Counted from the first letter of the stretch, positions 23,315 to 35,482 are shown. The stretch is DNA of 64,000 nt from Oidiodendron maius Zn (GCA_000827325.1 KN832881.1:1448616-1512615); one strand, 5' to 3'. Program-made: numbers and translations. The notes: generated from the sequence alone by a model not told the origin.

Positions 23315-23429
23315 AGCTAAGGGATCTTAATGTCTTGCCATCAGCTTGCAAAGTAATATCGTGAGGGACAGCATTGTGTCCATGTGAGGTTCAAGGTTGG
23401 TCCATTAAAATTGTTCTTGCCTAAGTTAT

Positions 23430-25530
23430 AAGGCTTAAGATATGGATCTCACTTTGAAAGTGATAAGCGAAGGTCACCCCACCAAGCTCTCCCAGACCGG
23501 CACGGGGACGGGCTTCACTTAGATTGTTGCGATAGATGTAGCTGCCACTATTCACGGTTGGGTGTACACTATATTGCACTCCGCACCTTCTCTTGACCTC
23601 ATACAATTGTCGAGGACTATTTGAGGTACTTGTGTGGTCTTGCCGCTCCCAGTCGATGCTGAAAGGACTTTCTGAAACAAGATTGAGAATACGGTCTGCA
23701 TATATGCTTATGGGTAGCTTAGCTCTTGCTTCAAGCAAATTCCCTAGATCCTCTCGCTCATTATATTCGCGGTAGGAATTTAGCAGCTGCTCAGATTGTA
23801 AATCTAATTGCGACTGGGATACTGTCCGTGCTTCTGCTCGGCTTCTTCCTCCGAGAGACTGATGATCTGGTTCCAGCTCCTTATACTTGATAGGACTGTA
23901 CGCTACGCCCATAGCTATCAAGGCCTTCTTAATTAGGTCTCGGTTGCTCGGACCCAAGTCGATTTCAATGGGCCAGTCGATGTGGAGGCAGCAGGACCAT
24001 TCTCGCTAGTAGCAGTGTCTTCCGCCGAGTCATTTTCAATAGATTCATATTCTATGCCGCAAAACGCACCGGGATCATCTTCAATAGTATCATCTTTGAT
24101 AAAGTCATCTTCGACAGTTTCAGGTTGGATTGGAGCTGTCGGACTGGACGCTATTGCGATTAATCCGGCTCCAGGGGAGTCGAAAAATCTGCCCAATAGA
24201 TTTGGGGAAGCCTTTGCTATATTAACTGCAGTCACCAGCCATGCCGCCTGCGTTGCGTGTTTGGTTGAAACGCTACATCCAGTTCCAGAAGCGACCCCAT
24301 CCAAACGAATCTGCACTCGCTTATATCGATCTCTACGCTTTTGAGCCAAAGATATATCTGCTCCAGGCCGTGAAAATCGTACAAATCCTTCTGCATTCGT
24401 AAGACTCAACGAGGGTGATGTAATCATGGCCTGGGATAATTCAGAAATTTGCAACAAGCCAGATTCTTGCAGCTCCTTATTGAAATGGATAAAGGCCACC
24501 TCTTCTTGTAAATGCCTGTCCTCGACTGAAGCCCTGACGGCGACAGAGATCTGATGTTCAGGCAGCTGCACTTGGAGAGTAAAGTGAGTAGGGTCTGAAC
24601 GTGGATTAAGTGGATTCCGTTCCTCGAAGACTTTTATAACTGGGACAAGTCCGTGTTTGGCACAAAAGTTATGCACCGTGTCAAATGCGAAAGTCTGATC
24701 ACGCTGGTGCTCAAATTCTATAGAGGCCATTAGATATATTCTTGACCATACCACATGACATATTGTAGTTATGCAGTAAACTGACCATTTCTAGAAGGCT
24801 CATTGATCTCAATTAGACCAGGTATATCAATCCTTCCCGGGTTGATGTCGAGTTCAAGATATATCTTCTGTAATAAACTACGGGCATGTAAGTTTGCAAT
24901 GAGATGCAGGAATGCAGCATGTTCGGCTTCTCTCTGTATTTTCGGACTTGTCAGTTTTGGACTAAACTGAGATAAAGCCTACCGTACCTTTGAGTCACCT
25001 TTGCCCAACGCAATCACCTCTGGATATTCCTCGGCATTGAATGCCAGACGGTGCCGAAACTTGAGGCTCGGATGGCTCTGGCCGTCGCTGTAATTCTCTG
25101 CTTTGACATGGCGCTGCACCCAGAAATGCGTTCTTAAATGGCGTGGATAGCTAAGGACGCCATCTCTATAACAGCTTTTGAGTGCACTAGGAACTTCTTC
25201 GAGTGCAGGGAGCTTCATCGTTTTAGTGATCGTAGCCCGATCATATGCATATTCGTTCCCCGGAAGAGTCGATTGAGCCTGTCGAGCGGCCCGGTTCTTT
25301 GGTATAGCCCCATCTCTAGGATGCCCAACGTTATCGAGCTTTCTCTCCAAGCACTCCCGGGATAACCCTGGCTGTCGAATCTTCTGGTGTAGCCCAAATC
25401 GTCGACGTTCATGCCGGATTTGTATCACGTGATGTCGGCTTGAGCTGCGTTTTGCGGCTCCTTGTAGCTGTGAAATGTCAGTCGGCAGAATGCGACATGA
25501 AGACTAGACACTCACGAGCCTTCGAATCAT
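23430..25530 (-). pseudogene. Truncated dsRBD/DEAH-box RNA helicase relic
   Basis: The N-terminal part of a dsRNA-binding DEAH-box helicase is readable: exon 1 25530-25516 (start MIRRL), exon 2 25467-24988, exon 3 24933-24786, exon 4 from 24717. Introns have GTGAGT, GTACGG and GTCAGT donors and keep frame. Two dsRBD-like regions are visible (KLRHRLAF-type strand then KEAEHAAFLHLI-type helix, and a second copy in exon 4), and the basic N-terminus resembles a mitochondrial presequence. A one-base loss at a C run near 23970 shifts the frame into DLGPSNRDLIKKALIAMG. A second shift at about 23655 splits the block before the P-loop TGSGKTTQVPQ. A TGA at 23562-23564 follows YTQP where CGA (Arg) is expected. 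Homology then stops; the rest of the helicase core is missing. A dsRBD-only product could still be made from the 5' part. Confidence 0.78.
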
Positions 25531-25883
25531 CGAATTGATGACCGACCAACATCTATTTCATTACTGGGAAAGGTATTGAGTGTGGGCAGGCGAGATATGA
25601 TGGTGGGGAAACAGCAACTAAGAAAAGTTGAGCTTCAAACTCCGGGTTACGGCGAACGAGAGCAGCCACATTTGTCATTCCTGTACACGAATGCGTCGAA
25701 TATAATGCCCCTTGACAGCTAGGAATGACTGCAGGGGGGTTATTCGGACAATTTACATGTGCCTATCCATGTCGAATATCTTTCCGACTATATAGCTTCG
25801 GATAAAGACACATGGCATGACGCCAGGGCCTGGAAATTGAGAGATCAATTTCTCTAATTGGTCTACTTTGCTCCAGTATGAAA
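25531..25883. other. Upstream flank of the helicase relic
   Basis: Nothing recognised between the relic's start codon and the left end of the MITE-like element. Confidence 0.45.
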
Positions 25884-26323
25884 TCAAAAGTCTGTGCTCA
25901 ACGCCTATTTTATCGCAAAACTCGACCTAAACACTTCTAAAGTTGACTATATTAACAACAAGATATTAATTCTATATTTAATGGTTAAAAAGATCTTTAT
26001 ATATATATCTTAATATCTATCACTAGGATATTTTAATTTTACTGTAGACTTTATGAAATGTAGTTATATAGTCTGCAAAATCTATATTTCGCCTATTTTA
26101 AATACAAATAATCATATTTTCTAAAAGTACCTTACTAAAACATAAATAATATACGCTAGTATTCCTGGATTACTTAAAAACCCTATAAATATATAATGTC
26201 ATATTAATTATTTTAAACGTATAAAAGGGTATATTTTTAAGAGTTTTATTTAATTAAAGTTAGGGTGGGGGGTTAAAGAGGTCAAGTTTTGCAGTAAAAC
26301 AGGTGTTGAGCACAGACTTTTGA
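25884..26323. mobile_element. MITE-like element with 45-bp terminal inverted repeats
   Basis: A 440-bp AT-rich non-coding segment bounded by inverted repeats. The left end starts TCAAAAGTCTGTGCTCAAC; the right end, read on the minus strand, is identical for those 19 bases and continues to match for about 45 bp with five differences, all transitions. The interior is more than 75% A+T and has no open frame. This is the structure of a miniature inverted-repeat transposable element. No clear target-site duplication was found flanking the defined ends, so the exact termini may lie a few bases outside. Confidence 0.82.
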
Positions 26324-26394
26324 CGACCCACTATAGAACAAGAATGCACCGAAACACTTTACACTTAGCCAATGTTTCGACCTCAATAGGATAT

Positions 26395-27311
26395 CTACAT
26401 GGGATCATCTGAGTAAGAAGGTACCTCCCCCTCACCCGCCGTCTGCGCATCTTCGGCCAATCTTTTTTGCTCCTCCAGCTTCACAACCCAGAGCGCTGAT
26501 CCGGCCGCACTCGTCAATAAAAAGAACATGCTCAGTAACGGCACCAATTGCAGGACTAAGGCAACTGATCCAAACCAAGTGTATTTTAATCGTCTGCTCT
26601 TAATCTCTGCGCTCCTCTCTTTCCTTGTGAGGCCTCTCAATTTAAAATATCTCCAATGATGCAGCGGACCAGCTCTTGCGCCTGTCAAAATCAAGAACGC
26701 AGGCGTGCCAACAACGGGGATAAAGTTGAGCGGGAGGAAGAGTATAAACTCGGCAATTTGGCGGAACGAGAAAGGGCTGTAGACTGCAGATTCGGTGGGC
26801 TGGCCGAGCATTTTCACGGTATTTGGGGCGTCGGGAAAGAGGACGCGGGACGGGGACACGAGGGAGATCTGTCCTTCGTTGATGAGTGTCGCCTGCGCAG
26901 AATGAGAGAGTTAGCAGCTGATTAGACTGTGGCTTGGCCGATGTGATGGGGATAAGGATCAGTTACATCAAAGACATCTACCAACGTTTCGTCCACGAGG
27001 AGTGCTTCGAAGAGCAATGCGATCAAGACCTGGCCCTCCCCAAGGACCAAGAATACAGCATTGAACCAGGCCAGGCGGCCATGGAAGAGCGCGAGGAATG
27101 CGACTTGGGGGAGGTATGTAAAAGCGAATAATAAACCTAGGACTATGATCGAAGTAATGGTCAAGGGAACCAGACGTCGGCCGAGGAGGGGGTAGAAGGC
27201 GGGGTGCCTGCAAAAATAGTAAATCCCCTTGAAGGGGTAAAGCCAGGACGCACTGACGACGTTTCTGATGTGTTGTGCAGTCACAGCAGTCAGTGCCCGA
27301 GTGTCTGCCAT
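26395..27311 (-). CDS. EI24-domain / RRT8-LDS-type multi-pass membrane protein
   Basis: Exons 27311-26967 and 26892-26395 give 280 residues. The intron donor is GTAACT and the acceptor GCGCAG; it joins VDETLVDVFD to ATLINEGQ in frame. Features: an N-terminal segment SWLYPFKGIYYFCRHPAFYP, two helices at about 48-95, then an amphipathic loop with GPLHHWRYFKLRGLTRKER and two further helices near the C-terminus. The pattern matches fungal EI24-like proteins related to yeast Rrt8/Lds1/Lds2, linked to lipid droplets and outer spore wall. A longer upstream in-frame stretch exists, but the ATG at 27311 fits the family start. Function here is inferred. Confidence 0.83.
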
Positions 27312-28458
27312 GATGTCTCTGCTACCCGGTGAACAGAAATGCGGAGTGGCTTGAAGGAATTGGCAGGGTCTGATCTCAGCATCCAGATTGACACAATGAG
27401 GATTGGAGCGGGATGACGTTAGGGTACCTGCATATGTGAACTGTGGCGGCCTTGATGCTGAGGCATTGCGCTGCCCCTGAATTTCTGCAGACCACAAGGT
27501 TGGACGACACAAAGCTGATCGACCTAATCGATACTCACCCATCATGCAGCAGATAGAGTACCGATATAAGCGAGAAATGTCATCTGGTCCCATTCTATGG
27601 GATAGAGGTTCATCTCCTCTTTGGTCTAGCCAGTCGAATCCAAAGTTACTGTGGCTCGCTGCCCATACACTCAGAGATATGTATCATATGTATCTCTCAA
27701 GGGATCTGGCGTGAAATAGAAGAACTACATTCTGTTGGCACTGCCATTAAGCAACCCCTTAGAGACAAGCCAGAGGAATTATTTGATCGCTAGACGTGGC
27801 GTCTTGAAATTTGAACAGAGGATGATGCAGTATCACGCGTAAGATAGTGAATAATGGATCACCTTTGGAGCCCTAATATCAAAATTAAACATCGAAAGTT
27901 TCATATCAATATGAGCTACATATTATACTCATCGCCGCTATCTGACAGTTCTTGAATTCCCTATCGTGGATAATGCATAGAGAGTCGACCTAGAGATAGA
28001 CTTTCCCGGTCGGCGCGAACATACTCCATAGCGTTCTTGCAATACACCCGATACGATGTGCTTGTTCCGATTCAGGAAACCGGGGATTTGGCGCATTAGC
28101 AAATATCTTTTGTGGTCAGTGATTGGTTTATTTTGCCCAAGCGTAGCTGAGAGTAACATATCAGCGAATCCAAATCTATAGGCGAGAAGCAATCTGGGTG
28201 ATCCTGTTCGCAATTTTCTGGGAAATTGCGAAGCCAATCAGGCTTTGCTATTGGGAAGTAAAAGCAGCGGCGAGCTTAGAATACCCAATCTCAAGTATCT
28301 GCCACCTATTTTTGTTGATCCCTAATAATCCATTGGTTATTCTAGTATCTCCGAAGCCTTGCGTCCTGAGATTACACGGACCGCAAAACACAAACAAGGA
28401 AACGGAGGTTTCTGTCACCTTCCACATCTCATTCTTCTTACTGCGAAGATCTTTGAAT
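27312..28458. other. Divergent intergenic region
   Basis: Shared promoter region between the EI24-type gene (-) and the surface-protein gene (+). Open frames such as 27938-28237 (-) show no motifs. Confidence 0.45.
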
Positions 28459-29592
28459 ATGTCTCTCGGCGAGTTAACAACGACATTTATCCCACCATCG
28501 TCGTGCATATCCTCTTTCTCCAACGTGTACATCGTAGGATCTCTCCGCTATGTTGCCGCTGGACCAGTGAGCACCGATGGCTGCTTCCCAAGTAACTACA
28601 ATGATGCACAAAACAACTACTATTCACCAGGGATCTGTCCCGCCAGATATACATCCGCCTGCTCGTCCATCGACTCTATAGGGACCCTCACAGAGACAGC
28701 CGTTATATGCTGCCCCACGTTCGTTTTTGAGACAAGCCCTATTGACGTCGCAAAGTTAAACATTTTCATAGGTCATACACTTGCAACACCAATCCTCTTG
28801 CTTTTCAGTCCACCTTGGGTTGCAGCTCTGCGTTTGCCACGATCGCAACGATAATGACCTATATCTCAGATGGAGTTACTTTGTCAACCGCCTCAAGCAA
28901 CGCTGCAGACGGCGGCTTCAACGCATTCAGCGTGCAAGTTCGATTCCAGTCGACTGACTTCCCGGCCACTACTACTACATCGGTAATTATCTTGGCAACT
29001 CGCAGCAGCATCCACCCTAAATCCTATAAAGCGCTAGTAGGATTGGTCGCTGATAACCGACATAAACTAGATATCCAGCTCTACAACGAGCCCCACCGTC
29101 AACCCCACGACGAATACCTCGCCCACAACGAACGCCTCGCCTACAACGAACGCCTCGCCTACAACGAATACCTCGCCTACAACGAATACCTCTCCTACAA
29201 CGAATACCTCGCCCACAACGAATACCTCATCTACATCCCAATCCACCGCTAGCAACAAAGCCAAAGGTCTGAGTCCTGGTGCATCGGCAGGTATCGGCGT
29301 CGGCTCTGCCCTAGGTGCTCTGCTTCTTATTGGTGTGATCGGGTTCACCTTCTTCCTTGGCCGCCGTAGCGCAGGACGCAAAGCAGTAGCAAAAGAACAA
29401 GAAAGTCAGAGTGGGCCAAATGAGGACGCGCAGGAAGGGCATTTGCAGGCCATGTTTGCAAAAGGTGAGCTGCCAGCCGACTCAATCCAGATAAGGCAGG
29501 CATCGGAGCCAACTCCAAGGTGGGTCCCTGAAATCCCTCCGAGTGAGTTGGACGCACCGACGAAGTGGTTATATGAGCGAAACCTTACATGA
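28459..29592 (+). CDS. Single-pass surface protein with PTTN[T/A]S repeats
   Basis: Three exons are inferred, 28459-28722, 28809-28982 and 29071-29592, giving 319 residues. The N-terminal part (LTTTFIPPSSC onwards) has paired cysteines typical of fungal ectodomains (CFPSNYND, GICPARYTSAC, ICCPTF). The Ser/Thr stalk contains seven 6-residue repeats encoded by an 18-bp minisatellite. A transmembrane helix follows at about 230-252 (Gly/Ala/Leu-rich, ending FFLGRRSAGRK), then a 70-residue acidic cytoplasmic tail. No classical signal peptide is visible, as in many members of this group. Intron 2 (GTAATT to AACTAG) is well supported; the intron 1 donor (GTTTTT) is weak, and reading through without splicing would end the protein at 28854 instead. 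Confidence 0.7.
29104..29229 (+). repeat. 18-bp minisatellite, seven units, coding
   Basis: Seven tandem units of the type CCYACAACGAAYRCCTCG, in frame with the surface-protein gene and encoding PTTNTS or PTTNAS. Units differ mainly at two C/T positions and one A/G position. The array is exactly 126 bp with no partial units, which suggests recent copy-number turnover. Confidence 0.93.
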
Positions 29593-31304
29593 ATGACTTC
29601 TGTTTGCTACTGTTTCTGTACTACCAAAAGAGGGCGGAAGTGACGGTCACTTCCGCAGGAATAGTGGTTATGAATTTTAAATAGTCACTTGACTAAGCTT
29701 TAATCACTTTTCGATATTATAGTTGCCTTTGAGAGGGGAAGCAACGACGTTGGAGCTTCTGTTGCTGTGGAAAGTAGGTATAGAGGCGTATGTATTGATG
29801 GTGGTGTGTAGCAGGAAAACCAGCAAGAGGAAGATAGCCTAGTTTATATGACACGCTTACCAAGGTCACAGTTCAGTACTCAGGAGTTGCATGACCTATT
29901 TTCCATTCTTGATATAGCAAAAGGACTCAAACATTGAGGATGATGCCCCTTCTGTCTCTTGAACGGCAGAATCACTTCGAGGCGCAAGACGGCGAAAGAC
30001 TCCTGAAAGCATCTCTCTGAGAGTCGAACCCTAACACAGCGAGACATTTTCGGCTGTCAGAGACTAGAGTTGTGGATTGTGGAATATCTGGATCATGGTA
30101 GCCTCTTTACATAATCCGCCAGCTCCTTAATATGACTTTCGCATCTTGATGGAATCAGTGAAAGTTAGTAGCATTTCCAATGAAGAGGTCATACAATATT
30201 CTATCCCATAATTTTTTTGTCACCAATCAGGTTTGCCTTCCCCCAAGAGCTTCTGTCCTTATGAAAATCCTTCCTAGTGGTGGCACAATGTTGACTTTTA
30301 GTCTAACTTACGTGTCCGTCCGTCCTCGCTTCTCCATCCTCTTTGTCTTCGCAGCCTTTTTCTAATTCTCCATTTGGCCGCGCCACAACCCCAGCTATCA
30401 CGGAATTTGAAAAGCGTGGTGGCATACGAATTCCTTCCACGCCAAGAAGATCGTTGCATGCAGCGGCGTTTAAGAGCAACGAGAGAATCTTGGAGCTGAC
30501 TAGACAACGGAGCTGAGCCTGATGCGGAGAGGGAGCTTTTTGGTACCCATTCTCCTATTATGGTATAACTATATAAATATGTGCATATCCGCGCGTCTCT
30601 GATCAACCCGGATTATTTTGCTTGTAGCTGACTCTTCTGAAATTTCCACCCAGTAATGTCCCTCAATCGCCCATCTTACAGCCTGTAGCCCCTGGAGCTG
30701 GCTGTTGGCCAATGGGATCGAATCTCGCTTGTCGCTCGCGCGCAGCTTCAAACGCCGTCGCTGTAGCCGCCAACCACTCGTCTCAAACCATCGCGTTCGA
30801 AGGCGCATCCGTTGGCTCCCGCAATCCAGTATATTGGGTCCTTTGTAGAATTTCATCGGTACCTGACCGCGGCGGGCCTTGCTTCGTGTTTCGCTCAGAG
30901 AGCCGCCCATGGTCAACACTGGCCCGCAAGTGAGCAAAGGCAGGATTGAGAGGCCTAGAACAAAAGCTTTAGTTAGCTCAACCTGGTCCTCTATTCATGA
31001 CCATCCAAGTCTGAAACCTCAAGTCTCGAGGGTACAAGATGCAGCCGTCTCCTCGATGGATCGAAATTCTCGTGTCTTCCTCGTCATTCTCGGTTTCATC
31101 CATCTTCATTCCCTTTTTATCTGTCTCATACGATTTTCTTTCGTTGATTTTCTATATTCCATTAATCATTTATTCAACCTTATAACCTACCTTATCCAAT
31201 TTTCAAGTTCATTTCCGTTACTTGCCACCAAGGAGGTCAAAATAGCATTGCTTTTCTGGGGAATCTCAACACTGCGGTTTCCATATTGCTCAAAAACGTG
31301 GAAT
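29593..31304. other. Intergenic region with a possible decayed frame
   Basis: There is no intact gene. Between about 30930 and 30600 on the minus strand one frame stays coding-like (WLAATATAFEAARERQARF and flanks) but contains two TGA codons where CGA would read through, so an eroded gene fragment is possible. The last 300 bases before 31305 are T-rich leader. Confidence 0.3.
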
Positions 31305-32893
31305 ATGCGTGGGTCTCATTTGATCTCTGCCGCACTGTTCTTGGCAGCTTTGGGCGCGGCAGGTCCGCTCCGGAGAGACGTCACACACAAATAGTAAGAT
31401 GTTCTTAATCTCAAAGTTATCATCACTGATTTAGTAATAGTCCTGTAAGGGATAATTCGGCACCTGACCCAATTGCTATAATTCCGGTATCTGATAATAC
31501 AGATGCAACAACCGTCTCAACAACTTCGTCATCACCTACAGTCCCTACAACAACAACTGCCAACTTGATTCCGTCTATAATATCGAATACTGTTACTCGT
31601 AGCCACACAACACTGGCCTTGGGCGCAGCGTCCCAGCCAACTCAAGTTCCACCTCATGTTAGCGTACGCTCAACTTCGTACAAGAATTCTACGACTACTG
31701 CAAAGACTGTCACTACGGAAGTGGAAGCAAATACTGCCCTGCAGTTGACTGAGCAGGGCTCCACAGCTCCAACCCTTCCGGGAACCCAAATAGCATCGCC
31801 TACAACCACGACCTCTGTGACTTCTGCAACTGCCATAAAGTCAATCAAATCATCAGTGTCGCGGAAGACTAATACTCTTATTCAAACCTTCCAATTCAGC
31901 AATACAAGTTCAACGAGATTAATAACAGAGAGTACCAAGACAGCTGGTCCCCAAACCCCGTGTACTACTACAAGCTCAGCTCCCGTGGTAGCAAAGACAA
32001 ACCCAACTGCTCCACTATTTACCGTAAACAACACAAGTTCAATCCCGATACCAGTAGACACGGCTACATCTGCGTCGGTATTCGCCATTTCCACTTCTAC
32101 AAATATCAAGACAGCCTCGACCGATATTACTGTTGCTTCCGCTCTGACAACTACTATCGAACCTTCTATCACAATTACAAAAGTTCCTTCCGTCCTTCCA
32201 GCTACTCTTCAGACAGCCACTTCTATTTCACCTGCACAATACACGGCAAATCTAGACGAGGCACAAAGCTACAATACCTTTTTCTCAACTCTCAACTTCT
32301 CGTCACCATGCACACCCGGAAATATAGCCTGTCTTTCAGGCAATATGGCGACTTGCAACCAAGCTGGAAGCTTTGTAATCAGCGTGTGCGCTACTGGGTC
32401 GGAGTGTTTTGCTATGCCGATGAATACGACCGCCGGAGTGGTAGTGGAGTGCACGGATAATGCGTTGGCGTCCAGCGTCCTTGGGTTGGTCGCAACAGCA
32501 ACGACTTCAACATCTTTCACCGGCGGCATAGTCACCATACCAGCAACTACCTTAGTGATGACAAACCCAGGCGTAATAACGACGGCCGCTACATCCTCGT
32601 CTTCTGCGCTTACTTTTGTAACTATCACTTTTACAGAACCAACTATACCGGAAACGACAACAACAGACTTCGTAACAGTCACTAAAGGCGAACCCAGACC
32701 CACGAATAGTATCGCCCCAGCTCCATCAGTTCCACAAGTCACGGCTCCTCCGGATCCCCAAACTACTTCCACGTTCAACGGTATCGCTATCATACCCGTG
32801 ACAGATCAGAATGTCTCCATTGAGAAGGAAACCGTAACCATTTCCGTCACTGTTACGAAAACGATCAAGGTTCCAGAAGCCTCTATTGTCTAA
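31305..32893 (+). CDS. Secreted Ser/Thr-rich protein with CBM19-like domain
   Basis: Exon 1 31305-31393 encodes a signal peptide (about residues 1-20, cleavage near GAAG-P) and exon 2 31441-32893 the rest; 513 residues in total. The intron is 47 nt (GTAAGA to AATAG). Most of the protein is Ser/Thr-rich with many potential O-glycosylation sites. At about 290-360 a six-cysteine module matches carbohydrate-binding module family 19, a chitin-binding type known from yeast and fungal chitinases: SPCTPGNIACLSG, ATCNQ, VCATGSECFAMP, VVVEC. No catalytic domain and no C-terminal GPI signal are present, so it is probably a wall-bound or secreted chitin-binding mucin-like protein (inference). Confidence 0.83.
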
Positions 32894-33520
32894 AGGGCTG
32901 GCTTATTGTTTGGGAAAGTAGATTGGAGGACTATAAAATATGCACAAGATCGAGTCGTAGGTATCAAAGTGTTTGAGAATAGGAATTAGAAAAGATTCTT
33001 GCATTGCTTTGGCGACCTTTGCATGTACAGGCATAATTAATAATTAGTTCCAAATATACACTAAAGTCTCCATCTTTTAGCTATGATGTATCTGTAACTT
33101 GTAAGTTATTCAAAGCATAAAGGCCTTTCTACAATGTTAGTAAATCAGTCATACTGCTGAGCGCTGCACATATGCTAGAATCATGCTAATTCACTAACTT
33201 TGCAACAATATTTTTTTTCACTGCTCTTGGTTTTTATTATCATTATGTACGTAGCAACAGGTAGTAGGGTAGCCTTAGCTATGGCCATACTAGCGCTAGA
33301 GAATTGGCTCTCCCGATACGGAGAGATACTAGGGCAAATTCAGCACAGCAAGTATGAAACCAGGTCATTTGATCCACTCCTAACCCCTCTGGTGTGACAT
33401 TGACTCTGTAAAACATGATTGGAGTGATCAAAAGATGCACATCTCCTCAATGGAATGCAAATCTAAGGCACACCATAGTTCTCCGGTTAAGACTGTGTCA
33501 GTATCGTAGGTTCATAATGT
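32894..33520. other. Convergent 3' flanks
   Basis: AT-rich spacer between the ends of the CBM19 gene (+) and the DUF7371-type gene (-). Nothing further is recognised. Confidence 0.5.
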
Positions 33521-35482
33521 CTACTTTCGGATATGGGCAGACTGTCGGCAGAGGCCAGTGCTACAGGAATTGTTGAACCAACCTAATTGAAGATCGTCCA
33601 TCCACCACCCTAAAGGCGCACCCGCTGCAGCAGCCCTGATCTGGATTGCATTCAGATCGACAAAGGTATCATCAAGCATAATCGGCGCAAGTTTGCAGTT
33701 GGTAAGAGCTGGACAGGCGGGGATTGACACAGTCTGGGAGGTGATTGCAGTGGCCACGCCAGTTGCGGCATCATACTGGAGGCCGGTGAATTTGAAGTCA
33801 CAGGGCGAGTCAGTAGAATTACAGCCAAAGGCCGCACCATATATGTCGAAGGTGAAGCAGCCAGTGAGTCCGTGATCCCCATCTGAGATTTGTCCAGAGA
33901 AGCCTTCCTCGGCGGTGTTAGGACTGTCATCTACAACACTAATAACGAAAGACGGAATGAACTCGAGCATCATTGGGATGGAGGACGGGAGGAATGGTCC
34001 GGCTGGTGGAGGTACAACTGTAAAGCCCTCAGAGAAGTCAAATTGGTGGTAGGGGTTGAAAATCGGCGCTGGCAGAACGCTACCCACACTTTTGTTGCCG
34101 ATAGTAAAGGGAGGAATGTCATCGAACTATTAACCGTAAGTATCAGACAGGAAAGAATTGAGTTATTTCATACATCGAGAGTAAAATTGCCAAGCTCTCC
34201 ACAATGACTATGATCTGGGGACAATGTAAATAGAGCTGATGTAGTTACCGTGCTAGAAATCATGGTCTTCGACGTCATATTCAAATACATCGGAGGGGAT
34301 GTGCCTCTGACACCCGAGCTGACAGGATGTGGAGTGGCCAACGTCGTGAGTGCTGTAGAGTTCATGGGTGGATGAGTGACAACATAGGAAGCAGAGACAC
34401 TAGAATCGACCGCAGAACTCTCAGGTGTAGCTTCCACACTAGTAATTGACTTGTAAAAGTTATCAAATCTAGACAAAGAAGCGAATGAAGGAGTCACGAG
34501 GGGTGCAATCGAGTCTATCGGGGTTGCCTGAACCGGCAAGCTTTCAAGCATAGTATAGCTACTAGTGATGCAACCATCTGGAGACGAAGTTACAGTTCGG
34601 CTTGGACCAGAGTTGTCCATGAAACCCGAATGTGCTAGCATCACGGAAAGCGAAATATTGGAGCGGAAAGTTTGAAAAATATCGAGGGACGATTCTTCTG
34701 CTCCAGCCTGAAGAGCGGTGTTTGAGGATATGGCGACTGTAGCTGGGTACTTGGAGACGCGAGACGGAGCAGAACTCATGTTCAACCCTGCAGATATCCA
34801 GCCGGGATAGTGTGAGTTGATTGGACCCGGCTTCGCAAGCAACAAAGTTAGGGTAATCGTAGTCGGCTCTTTCGTAGACGTTACAGTCTGAATGGAGGTA
34901 TCATGTCTCATACTCCGAAAGATGGTAGAGCTAGTGTCTGTAGAGGTTTCAAGGGTGTTGGTGACGGTGTGGAAATGGGTCTCCTTTCGAGTAGTATGGA
35001 CTGTGGTAGTTCTCGTGCCGACAAAGACCATACCTTCAATCGGCAGAACGGTGATAGTAGAGGTAATAACCACTTGATATTCAGTTGGAATATCTGGAAA
35101 GTCAGCCAAACAATTCTGCTATCGTGGACGACGAAAAAATTAAGAAAATAAGCATCCGATGGAATTGAATCTCACCAGAAGGTGCCACAGTCACCTCAGT
35201 TTCTGCGGCCGTAGCACCATACAAAATGTTAACAGCGGCTGATGTTGACGGATCTATCTTGCTGAGCTCAGTCCCCGAGACATCTGCTGCAACAGTGACA
35301 AAGACTGTGTCACTTCTACCAATAGTGCAGGCATCGAGATTGCTATTAGTCGAGAAGTTAACTTGGACCCATTCAAGTGTGAAGATGGCTCACCTGGAGG
35401 GAGTGGGAGCAGTGGCAGCGCCGGCAAAGATGTTAAGCCCCGTTGCAAACATGCAGAAGACACGGAGGGTGCGTAGATTCAT
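33521..35482 (-). CDS. Secreted protein with C-terminal DUF7371-type domain
   Basis: Four exons fit one frame: 35482-35394, 35342-35195, 35115-34174 and 34126-33521, giving 594 residues. Residues 1-23 form a signal peptide. The central part is Ser/Thr-rich with many TTTV-type motifs. The last exon encodes a conserved fungal domain: FDDIPPF at its start, IFNPYHQFDFSEGF, several paired cysteines, PACPALTNCKL and a closing WWMDDLQLGWFNNSC. I recognise this as the uncharacterised domain found in many secreted ascomycete proteins (DUF7371, from memory). The donor of exon 2 is ambiguous: a consensus-like GTGAG at 35175 breaks the frame, while GTGACT at 35194 keeps it. Probably wall-associated; function unknown. 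Confidence 0.8.

Noticed and set aside
26935-27131. Plus-strand 65-codon frame opposite the EI24-type gene
   Set aside because: It is antisense to well-supported exons and has no motif of its own.
29104-29229. CRISPR-like regular repeat
   Set aside because: Units are contiguous 18-mers without spacers and lie in frame inside a eukaryotic coding exon.
31960-32460. 166-codon frame overlapping the CBM19 gene
   Set aside because: It is an alternate frame of a Ser/Thr-rich coding region; the signal peptide, splice and CBM19 cysteines are all in the other frame.
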